Below are positions 6,207-16,100 of a stretch of DNA of 28,023 bases, piece by piece. Location of the stretch: positions 1 through 28,023 of the IMG/VR virus record IMGVR_UViG_3300035204_000233; one strand, 5' to 3'. The notes beneath the pieces were generated by a model. It did not search any database. It saw nothing but the letters and a program-made list of their open reading frames with translations, and was not told the origin of the DNA. Origin of the DNA: a virus. Numbering within the stretch: the stretch's first letter is position 1; the number at the start of each line of letters is the position of its first letter. The position numbers and the translations under genes were made by a program.

Positions 6207-7925
6207 ATGACTGATACTGCGGCAGAGCAGCATGGCGGCAACGTCAGCAAAGTCAAGGGCCAGAAGACCCGCGAATTGTTCCTTGAAGGACTCGCGGAGC
6301 ACGGCACTATCTCCAAGGCTTGCCTTATAGCCGGTGTCACACGGTCGGCGTACGATAAGTGGCGTCAACGTATCCCTGAATTTAGTGAACGCGCCGACGC
6401 CATCAGAGAGAAGGCTCTCCGTGACGGTGGCAAAGAGGACTGGGACGGCACGTTTCAGAGTTTCCGAAGTAAGTATTTCGGTCATCTCTCCCCGTGGTTC
6501 CATATCAAAGCCATCGAAGCCTACGAGAACACGCCACCCGGTAACGTCACCCTGATCCTGTGGCCTCCTGAACACGGCAAAACTACGCTTGCCGAGGATT
6601 ACTTCTGCTTCAAACTGGCTACCAACCCCGAGTTCAGGATCACCGTCGGATCTGAGGGACAGGACATGGCCCGTAAGATTCTTGGACGGATTCGTTCTCG
6701 TATGGAACCTCAAGGCCCCTACCCCCGTTATGTAGCAAAGTATGGTCCGTTCGTCCCCCAGAACCAGTCAGGGCGTAAGACTGCACAGCCGTGGGGCGCT
6801 GATTACTTTAGCGTATACAAGAAGAGCAGGCATGATGAGCGCGACTATTCGATGGTTTCACTGGGTTGGCGATCCAAGATTGCTGGTACCCGAACCGACC
6901 ACCTACATATTGATGATATTCAGTCAAGGGTTTCTCTCAATCTGACCGAACAGATGTTCGAGATTTTCCGGCAGGACTGGTTGACCCGTCCCGGCGAGCA
7001 GGGCCGGACGAGCATCAACGGTACCCGTGTCGGTGAGGACGACTTCTACGAGCGGGTGATGGAGCAGATCGATGGGGACATTCTCAGGGTGATTAAGTTC
7101 CCGGCGATTGTCACAGATGAGAAGGGCGAACCGGAACCGTTGTGGCCGGAGATGTTCTCATTGGAATCGTTGGATCGTATTCGCAGGAAGGTCGGTGAGG
7201 AGGCGTGGTCCCGTAACTATATGCAGGAACCTAGTTCCTCTGCCGCCGCGACCTTTGACGAGAAGTCTATTCAGAAGTGTCTGAATCCGTTGAGGTCGGT
7301 GAACCATGAACCCCCCAAAGATTGTTCTGTGTATATTGGCGTTGATCCCGCTCTTGGCTCTAACAATTGTGTTATTGCTGCTACACCGCATGAAGGAAAA
7401 CTTAAAATCCTTTTTGTTCGGGAAGACGTAGGGCTGACTCGTAATGAACAGATCCTCGGTATCGTGGAGGATGCTGTGCTCCAATGCGGCAGGAACGGCA
7501 GCAGCGTGTCGGATGTCATCATCGAAGCGATGGTGTTCCAGAAGGGGCTGTCCCGTGATGAGCGCCTAATCGAGATGACGCAGCGGTACGGTTTCAGGGT
7601 CAGGGAACATCTCACAGGGATGAACAAATACGATGAAACGATTGGTGTTCCGTCGATGGCGTTGTCGTTTATGCGCGGCGAGATTGACATTCCGTATGCG
7701 GATGACCCTTCGACACGCCACCAAGCAGACCAGTTAATCCGCCAGTTGAAGGCGTGGCGTCCGATGAAGCGCGGAACGAAACTTCGGCAGGATCAGGTCA
7801 TGGCATTGTGGTTTATTTGGATCCTTTGGCGACAGCGTAAACAGTCGTTTGATGTGGACACTTCACAGTTTAACTTTGGTGGACTACCGTGGGGATCAAG
7901 TGTGCCCGTCAGACAGGTGTTTTGA
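6207..7925 (+). CDS. terL: Terminase large subunit with N-terminal helix-turn-helix domain
   Basis: 572 residues from the ATG (580 if the in-frame TTG at 6183 is used; neither has a clear ribosome site). It is the ATP-driven DNA-packaging motor and nuclease that docks on the portal. Residues about 15-70 form a helix-turn-helix-like region (FLEGLAEHGTISKACLIAGV, then AYDKWRQRIPEF) resembling small-terminase DNA-binding domains. The ATPase follows with Walker A PPEHGKTT (120-127, Lys125) and Walker B HLHIDDI (Asp236/Asp237). The RNase H-like nuclease shows GVDPA (Asp380), VIIEAM (Glu440) and RQDQVMALW (Asp529). All key residues are present, so it should be active. No separate small terminase gene is seen in the window. 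Its TGA overlaps the portal start (TGATG). Confidence 0.93.
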   Translation: MTDTAAEQHGGNVSKVKGQKTRELFLEGLAEHGTISKACLIAGVTRSAYDKWRQRIPEFSERADAIREKALRDGGKEDWDGTFQSFRSKYFGHLSPWFHIKAIEAYENTPPGNVTLILWPPEHGKTTLAEDYFCFKLATNPEFRITVGSEGQDMARKILGRIRSRMEPQGPYPRYVAKYGPFVPQNQSGRKTAQPWGADYFSVYKKSRHDERDYSMVSLGWRSKIAGTRTDHLHIDDIQSRVSLNLTEQMFEIFRQDWLTRPGEQGRTSINGTRVGEDDFYERVMEQIDGDILRVIKFPAIVTDEKGEPEPLWPEMFSLESLDRIRRKVGEEAWSRNYMQEPSSSAAATFDEKSIQKCLNPLRSVNHEPPKDCSVYIGVDPALGSNNCVIAATPHEGKLKILFVREDVGLTRNEQILGIVEDAVLQCGRNGSSVSDVIIEAMVFQKGLSRDERLIEMTQRYGFRVREHLTGMNKYDETIGVPSMALSFMRGEIDIPYADDPSTRHQADQLIRQLKAWRPMKRGTKLRQDQVMALWFIWILWRQRKQSFDVDTSQFNFGGLPWGSSVPVRQVF

Positions 7926-9745
7926 TGTATACGTTCGATGAGATCGTGTCGATTATTCGGCTCAGGCAGGACGCGCAGTCCCCCCTCATTGCCCGCATGC
8001 AGGATGTCAAGGAGAGGTATAACGGCGATTATGTGATACCACTCCCGTCAATGGAAGAGGAACCTGTTCTTCCTCCTTTGACGCCTGCTCTAATAGCAGA
8101 GAATATCGACGCTGTGGCCCAGCGGGCCTCGTCTGTCACACCGTTTATTGGTTGTCCTGCTATCGATCCTTCTAAAGAAAGGGGGATCCGGTCGCGCGAG
8201 TATGCTGATATCCGACGGAAGGCGCTCGCTGCTACATGGTATGACTCTAAATACAAGATCAAGATTCGTCGGGCTTACAGGCACCTAGCCGGGTATGCCA
8301 CGGCCTGTCTAGTGGTAGCACCTGATTTCGATAAGGGGTTACCACGCATTCAGGTTCGTGACCCTATCGGTGTGTTCCCGGAGCCAAAGGCGTACGAGGA
8401 TGTAGACCCTCCGGCGAATGTTGGGTTCATCTATGGCAAGTCGGGTGGGTGGTTGCGTAGCCATTATCCGCAGAGCCGTCAAGAGAATGGTGGGCCTGTA
8501 CCGGGAGATGAGAACTCTCGTCAGGAGTTGTGGGATGTGGCCGAATGGGTGGATTCCGAACACATTGTGATCGGCATCATGGGGCCACGGTATAGCCGGT
8601 ATTCGTATACGGAGCCACGGGCTACAACAACGATGGAACTGACCCGTGTTCGCAACAAGGCAGGGATGCCGTGCGTTATCACACCCGGACGGGTGACGCT
8701 AGACAGGATCGCTTCTTCTATTTCCAACGTCATTGGCATTGTCGATTTGATGTCGAAGATGATGGCTTTGGAGATTATGGCGCAGGAGAAGGCAATCTTC
8801 CCTGACAGGTATATTATTGGTCGGTCGGGTCAGGTGCCGATGATTGTCGGTGGCGAGTGGAAAGACGGACGCGAGGGACAAGTAAACGTTCTGCTTGATG
8901 CTGAACAAATCGGTGAACTCCGGTCGTCACCTGACCCGTCCACCAATATTGCGATTGATCGATTGGAGCGCAATGCAAGGATCTCTACTGGCACGGTCCC
9001 GCAGATCGGGGGAGAGTCATATGGTGCTCTTCGGACTGGTAGAGGCATTGATGCGCTCATGGGCGCGGCGCTTGACCCGCGTATTCAGGAGATGCAGGAG
9101 ATCATGGAGGGGCACCTCCCGCATCTGAACGAATGCCTGTTCGCTACCTATAAGGGCTACTGGGGTAGCAAGAAGTTCTCTATGTTCACCGGGTATGCCG
9201 GTGACTTTGGACAGGTTGACTTCGTACCAAACGATCACTTCGAGACATTTAATAATGTTGTTTCGCATTCCATCCCCGGTGCGGACATACAGGGAACTAC
9301 AATCCAGTTGGGGCAGTTGCTCTCCATGAAGGGCATCAGCCTCCATACGTTCAGGGCCAAGCATCCGTTTATTGAAGATGCCGAGATGGAGGCGCGACGG
9401 GTCGATGAGGAACAGTTGGAAGAGGCGGTTCTGGCAGCCATCCAGCAGCAGGCTTTGTCGGGTCAGTTGCCTGTGGTGTATGTCTCTAAGATTGAAAAGC
9501 ATCGCAAGAAGGGTCTGGATATCTTTCAGGCCATCGAAAAGGCTGACGCTGAGGTGAGGGCGGAGCAGGCAGCGATTGCTCCTGAACCTGAAGCGGGTAT
9601 GGCTATGGCACCTGAGCAGGCAATGGGCTTGGCAGCAGGACCGGAAGGTATGGGGCCGCAAGGACCGGGCGGTCCTCCCGGTGGCGCGCCTTCGCCAGAA
9701 GCGGCACAGCAGTTAGTTGCTGCCTTGGGTCAAGGAGTTGGCTAA
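7925..9745 (+). CDS. Portal protein
   Basis: 606 residues from the ATG overlapping the terLstop; a start at 7889 is open in frame but would overlap terL. Portals form the dodecameric ring through which DNA enters and leaves the head. Support comes from position directly after terL, typical length, and segments typical of portals: an N-terminal helical region (ALIAENIDAVAQRASSVTPF), a basic stretch (KYKIKIRRAYRHLAGYATACLVV), a middle beta region with D-P-I-G-V-F-P, and a helical crown region around TGTVPQIGGESYGALRTGRG. The last 60 residues are Ala/Gly/Pro/Met-rich and probably disordered. The closest portal subfamily cannot be named by eye. It is coupled to the next gene by TAATG (9743-9747). 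Confidence 0.85.
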   Translation: MYTFDEIVSIIRLRQDAQSPLIARMQDVKERYNGDYVIPLPSMEEEPVLPPLTPALIAENIDAVAQRASSVTPFIGCPAIDPSKERGIRSREYADIRRKALAATWYDSKYKIKIRRAYRHLAGYATACLVVAPDFDKGLPRIQVRDPIGVFPEPKAYEDVDPPANVGFIYGKSGGWLRSHYPQSRQENGGPVPGDENSRQELWDVAEWVDSEHIVIGIMGPRYSRYSYTEPRATTTMELTRVRNKAGMPCVITPGRVTLDRIASSISNVIGIVDLMSKMMALEIMAQEKAIFPDRYIIGRSGQVPMIVGGEWKDGREGQVNVLLDAEQIGELRSSPDPSTNIAIDRLERNARISTGTVPQIGGESYGALRTGRGIDALMGAALDPRIQEMQEIMEGHLPHLNECLFATYKGYWGSKKFSMFTGYAGDFGQVDFVPNDHFETFNNVVSHSIPGADIQGTTIQLGQLLSMKGISLHTFRAKHPFIEDAEMEARRVDEEQLEEAVLAAIQQQALSGQLPVVYVSKIEKHRKKGLDIFQAIEKADAEVRAEQAAIAPEPEAGMAMAPEQAMGLAAGPEGMGPQGPGGPPGGAPSPEAAQQLVAALGQGVG

Positions 9746-10122
9746 TGGTCCGAGCAAAGAAAACATTAGATACCCCAAGGGTGCAGCAGCGCGAAACGCC
9801 CTCTTTGGAGGCTGGTGCTTCTTACGGCGAGGTTGGTGAGAACCGGGCGGCGATAAACGCGATCCCCATCGACGGGAAGCCTCCTGTCGGACAGGCTGAG
9901 GCTCCAGCCTTTAAACCTGCCCCTCAGGGTAATCCGTTGGAGGCGGCAGCGGCATATACCCCTACGGTTACGCCGTTGACGGCGCCGGGTGCAGGGGGTC
10001 GGGTCAGGCCCCAACGCCCAATGGTTACCCCTGATGAGGAAACGGCTCAGACATTGACTAACTGGTATGAAGCCACGGGCGAACAGCGTTTCTTGGACGC
10101 TGCGATACAACTGAGTCAATAG
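9745..10122 (+). CDS. Small Pro/Ala-rich protein between portal and giant protein
   Basis: 125 residues, acidic overall, with low-complexity Pro/Ala/Gly content from 40 to 95 (for example AEAPAFKPAPQGNPLEAAAA) and a short helical end (ETAQTLTNWYEATGEQRFLDAAIQLSQ). No family is recognised. Its place between portal and virion proteins would fit a scaffold, head-completion or chaperone-type protein, but it is shorter than usual scaffolds and has no long coiled coil. It is not a capsid protein. Both ends overlap neighbours (TAATG in, TAGTG out), so it is made in step with the portal and the giant protein. Confidence 0.65.
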   Translation: MVRAKKTLDTPRVQQRETPSLEAGASYGEVGENRAAINAIPIDGKPPVGQAEAPAFKPAPQGNPLEAAAAYTPTVTPLTAPGAGGRVRPQRPMVTPDEETAQTLTNWYEATGEQRFLDAAIQLSQ

Positions 10123-13100
10123 TGGCTGAACGCTCTGGGCTTCGGCGGGCAACGAATACGATTAGCACTGCGCCGCTATCGTCGTTTAACGACGAATGGT
10201 ACGGGCGTAGGATGCAGTTGCTCATGCGTAATGGTGCGAGCCGGTTCTTGGAAAGCACGCCTGAAAGTCTTATGGTGTTGGCGCAGAGCAGCAAGTCTGA
10301 TGGCGACATGCTGGATGAGTTCCTGCGTGCGTATAACCAATCTGAGTTTAATCAGATGCGGCATACCTTCGAAGCGATGCCGGATCAAATCCAGTTAGCG
10401 GAGTTCAACCGGCTGGCAGAACCGACCCAGCAGATTCTCCTGAGCGGTGGATACGAGCCGCCGAATGAGGAGAAGAAGTCGCTGGTTAGACGGATGCTGA
10501 CATGGGATATCCCACTCCTCCCTGAAGAACACATGGGTTCGGTGATAGCGGCTGGCATGGCCCCGATCCGGATGATGGGTTTCTTCGCAGGCAAGACCGC
10601 TAGCGCCTTGTGGGAGGGCGGGGTGATGAAGCCATCCCGGTTCGCTACACGCTTGGGCCGGTCTGGTGCCTATCTTGCCGAGAAGGGGTTGGGTTCCTTC
10701 GCTGACCCTCGTGATTGGCGGGAATCATGGAATGAAACAAAGATAGAAGAAAACTCCTATTACTCCGGAACCGTCAAGAAAGCCGAACGGCTTGTTGGCC
10801 GTCACCAGACGCGGCTACTACGGGCCTATCTGGAAGGTGGACAACAGGCCGTATACGACCTGATACTGAAAGAGGGGCAGAAGAACGGCCTTACTGAAGA
10901 GAGGGCCGGAATCTACTGGCGCAATTGGCAATCGACACTGAGTGAAGAAAGTAATGTCAAGGCACTAGAGATTCTTGAGTCGGGGAAACTCACCCTTTTT
11001 GATGCGTCCCAACGCGCATTTAATACAGTGTCGCCTTGGGATGTGAACCCTGATAGTTGGCAAGGCAAGTCTGTCGGCATGGTTGGGGCACTGGCTACTG
11101 AGATTCTGTTGGACCCGACGACATGGGGCGGTGGTGCGCTCTTCAAGATTGCCAAGCATGCGAAGGTTGGGATGCGTGCAGGCATGACAGCAGATGCCAT
11201 CCATTTCTCTGAACGGCTGTCTAAGGCCCTCCGGGCAGAAGCCAAAGATACGGGCCTATTCGCACCAATCAGAATTTGGAATCCGACTACCGGCCAGTTC
11301 GATGACGCTCTCAGCGAGGTTAAGGAATGGGTCGCTAAGGGTGGGGTCGGTAGCAGTGGATCACTCACTCAGGGCAATGTCCCAATTGGGCGTGGTAGGA
11401 GGCTGATTAGAAGCGGCGCTCAGTATCTAGCCCAAACGAATCCGATGCTTCGTGCCCAGCACAGGTCTATTAACCGGTTGATTGATCGGGTTAACGCTGC
11501 ATTTAAGAAGCAGGATGAAATAGATGAGTTCAGCCGTGCGTTCAGGGCTGCGAACCCCGATGAGAACGTGCACAAGGCTGTCATGGAAGAGTTCGGTACC
11601 GACACTGGTCTAGGCCAGTTGATGCGCGATGTACCCGCGATGGCCCCGATCATCGGTGATATGTGGAATTGGCATCTGATGAGGCGGAGGATGAGTCTCA
11701 CGGTAGATGCACGGCATATCGACGGTAACGGCATGTGGAGGGTCCACGATAGCGAAGGCAAGTTGCTGGGTGAGGCTCGCGTCAAGGGCGATCCAAGCAA
11801 CCCGATGCTGGAAGACGATGCGGTATTCACCAATGAAGGCGTGCGGGTTGTCAAGCACAACGGTGAATCAGTTGATTTCCAGACCAGAACATTCCCGACA
11901 TTAGCGACAGAGCAGGGCTTCTGGGACTTCCTTAAATCCCAGACAGGTTGGGAGATGCTGGCCTCCAAGGTGGGGGCAGTTGACCCGGATGCCATCTTCA
12001 TACCACGGATGAGCAAGTTCGGAGAGAAGTGGGCTGACGGCAAGAGGTACGTTAAGAATGAGATACTTAGTTTCGATAATCTAGAAACAGAAGTCGTCGC
12101 TGATCTCGCACGCGGTGCTGCAAAATGGCTAGTGGATCAGGGCGAATATATCCATGTTGGGCTTAGGCGACGGATCGATGAAGGGGCGCTTGAACTCAGC
12201 AATGATATAGATGATCTCGGTCTCCAGTCGGTACTGGACGATCCGTCTATCAGCAACGCGCGGCGGCACGGCTTAGGTGAAACGGATCTAGCGAAGATCG
12301 AAGAGGCCCGCCTTGAGTTGGAACCAGAAGCCATACGGCACATTCTAGATAACGGGGAGATGGACCCCCTTCTCATGTTCCATCAGGGCAAAGGCATAGA
12401 GATTATCGACGGGGTACCCGTCCAAGATGTATGGGAAATACCATTCGCAGGGGTGCGTCGTGCACGCAAGAACTATTGGGAAGGTCAGATCCATAAGGCG
12501 GGTGGAGCCAACGCTGAACTTGACTGGTGGGTCAGGACCGGCATGATCGCTAAGACAGCCGTAGCGACACTGGCTTATTATCCGGCCCGTTTCGCGGAGA
12601 AACTAGTTACCTATGTCCCGAAGGCAGCCCACATAGATGTAAGCGACACCCAGTTGGCGCTTGCGGAATTCCAAGGGCTAGTCGATATGGGCATCATGGT
12701 GGATATGCCACGCACCCAGATCGACAACTATCTGCGTGCGTACACGATGGGTACCGATGCCGAGAAATGGCTAGTCACTACAGAGTTCTATTTGGATTTC
12801 CTTGGTCGGTCGGGTGTATTGATGCACGGCGGATCAGATGTCCAACGCTTTGTTGAACGGTTCATCCGGCAGGGGGCGCACAGGTACGGCAACATCGTTG
12901 ACGACATGGTTGGGCTTCCTGCTCTTGGCGGGCTGCATGTCCGTAAGGCCATCATGCCCGGTGAGGCATATGCGGCACAGTTGGCGCGGGCCAATGTCAT
13001 ACCCAACTATCGGGAACTAGGGGCTGTAGCAAAGTATATGTCCTTCTACCGAAGGCTCGGCTGGGGGCTGCATCTCCCAGCCGTTGACAGCCTTCTTGCC

Positions 13101-16100
13101 AGAACATGGCGTCCTGCTGTTCTGCTCCGCATGGGGTATGTGGTTCGTAACGGTGGGGAAGAGTTGTTCACATGGATGATGAGGGAAGGCCCATCGCATT
13201 ATGGGAAGCAGAAACTAGCCAAGGTCGCAGCCGACTTTCACCCTTCATGGGATGCATACGGCAGAAAGACACTGGTTAAGGGATCGAAACTGCCCGACGA
13301 GGAGCGTCTACCCCTCCTGTGGAAGCCTATCTCTGGGATATGGCGGTCATTCAATGAGATCGCCGGGGTCGGTGACTATGCCATCTTCCGGAAGTCGCTC
13401 TTGGAGGTCGTTGAGAAGAACAAGGATAGGTGGGCGGCTCTATTGGAGGACAGCCCAGAGTTGGCCTTTAAGTTGTTCGAGGACACCCATGAGGCTGTGA
13501 AACTGCGGACGGGTCGTACCGTATTGGGGAAGACCTCTAAGCGGCTATTCGAGTTTTCTAATGCAAAGGCTAATGAACTCTCACTTATAGCGCGAGATGC
13601 GTTCGGTCGCATACCGGGTATGCCTACCCGGCAGGGGATCGCTAACCGGGTACTCACTAAGGTAGCGAAGAACCACGAAGAGCGTGTCGCTGCTGTCGCT
13701 GCCTCTCTTACTATCCCCACCTTGCTGGATGCCCAGATGAGGGACGTTCTGGGAACCTTTGATAATTATCTCAACTACAGCAAGAACACTATGGATGATG
13801 CGCTGCGGCAGGGGACCAACGTTACCTCTGTAGACCGGCTGCTAAAGATGACGGTCGATTACCAGAACACAGAACTGGCGTGGGTATCCAATGAGCCGGG
13901 TAGTGAGATGGGTCTTGTCCGCAAGTCGCAGGCAGTCGCGCAAAGACTAGCAATGCACTCTGATGACATATTCGCTCGCGCATACTTAAACGAAATAATC
14001 AACTATGTCTCGCCACGGATCAGGCAGGAACTCACTGCTACCGCTGAAGGTCTAAGCCTCGCTGCCCTGACCGGCGGTTCCCCTGATGAAGTACGCCGCA
14101 TGCGTACTCTGCTCGCGGACAAATCACCAGAGCAAATCGTTCTACTCCTCGCACAAGAGCATCCGGATGCCTTGGACACACTGCGACTGGCATTTGATCG
14201 GGTCGGCCCCGGTGCTTACTTCGACGAGGCGGGCGACTTGGTTGTCACCGATATGCCGTTTGAGGCCGGATGGCCGGATGCTGTCGATGACTTCATTGAA
14301 GCGATGCCCGAAGCGCAGCGTGATCTCTGGCGGAACCTATTAGACCCGGAGGTTGGTGGGCAGAAGGTCGGCGCTGATGTCAACATCGTTGCCTTTCTGC
14401 TTGGTCAGTCGGATGCCGCTCGGTTGACCGACGACTGGGATGAGGTTGTCCGGCGTGGACGGCTGGCGTACGTCAACCGGGTGATGACCCCTGATGGTCA
14501 GGATATTCTTCGGACGGTTCACCGGTCGAACGCAGGGTTCGCTGCCTTGGGCGGCAAGGCCAGTGAAATTCTGCCGCCCGGTGCTACACGCCTGTTTGTC
14601 CCAATGATCCCAGTGGAATACAGGGAAACTCTAGTTGAGATGCTTGCAGAAGGACGGGCCGGGGAGGGCTGGTTTGGCGAGGTCGTGGACCTTCTCACAG
14701 CAAAGTTCAAGGATATAGGTTACGGGGAAGTAGAGGCATTGAAGGCGGCGCGTATGTTGCAGCCGTCGTACGGGCCGGGAAGCACGGGGCTGACCGCAAG
14801 TTCCCTAGTGGCTAATGCGAACCTATGGCAAGAGGTGGGGGAGGGTTTCTTCCCAGTCGTAGTTGGTAGCGCCAACCCCAAGGTGGCGCACATCATATCG
14901 CAAGTCTTGGAAGAGGTCTTGGCCGCACGGACGGCTACCCGATATCGGTATGTCGGGAGAGGGCACCGTATCGGCTCTGGACGTATCCACACGATGGATG
15001 TGAATAGTGAGGAACTGTGGAACGCCCCCGGTCTAGCAGCAGCGAATAGGCCAGCCGAACTTGATGTAACCGTTGTCAGGAATGCAGTCGGGTCGCGCAC
15101 AGCGCATCAGGATATGGCTACGGCTTTGGGCGGCGAATATATGAACTCCTACTACGGATGGGGTAGCGAGGGGGCGACGACAGCACGGGACTTTGGGCCA
15201 CGAGGGCTACGCGATGAGCCTGTGATTGGTATTGCTGCACAACATCTGATATCTCCACGCCCCGGTGGTCTTTCACCTGTGGCTATGCTAGACGGCGAGC
15301 CTGTCACCCATATGACCCGGTACTACAGGCATCCGACAAGCGGTGAGTTTGTTGTATTGAGGCACGGTCGTGAACCCTCTGACGACTGGTTCCTTGATTA
15401 CGAGTTGGTAGAGGAGCAGATCACAACGGGGAACGATCTTCAGGATATGGCCGAGGAACTGGCTTATCTGAACTCCTTCGAATTGAACGACTTGATTGGC
15501 ACAGGCAGCAGACAGGACCACACGGAGGTCTTTCATCCGTGGCTTCGTGAGGTTCTTATGCCGCATGAAGTCAGCACTGTTCGAGTTGCTGCCTATGCCA
15601 GCAGGGCTAGGTGGTGGTCTAACGCCCCTGAGAACATTCTTGCATTTATGCCGGTCACGGAAGAGGGCGGCAAAGTAGGGGAGAAGATTAGCAAAGCGTG
15701 GACATCGATTCTACGCAACTGGTTCGATGGGGTAGTCAACCCGATGATTGGGGCGATGGTCCGTGAACCTTTGTTCCAGCATTATCTAACTATAGGTAAA
15801 GAGCAGACAGTCGGGGTCCGACGGATCTACCACCGGCCCAAGATTGAACGGCGGGCACCGGGGGGGAAGGGCGTATGGGAAGAGGTTCCGTATAATTACA
15901 GGCTCTACGATTCTCTTGGTATCGGGTACATAGATGGGGACGCCCAGTATGTCATTGATGAACTAGAAGGGTTTATCGAATTCGACTGGCCGTTGGCTAA
16001 AGCCGATCCGGAGGCTGCCGCTTCCCAGTTGGCTTCCGCTATTGAGGTGAGAAGCCCATTCGCCACTATCAAAGCGATAGATAAGATTATCGCAGAGGGG

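Noticed and set aside
6120-6713. 197-residue open frame on the - strand
   Set aside because: Antisense to the start of terL, whose domains are convincing; no support for a second product.
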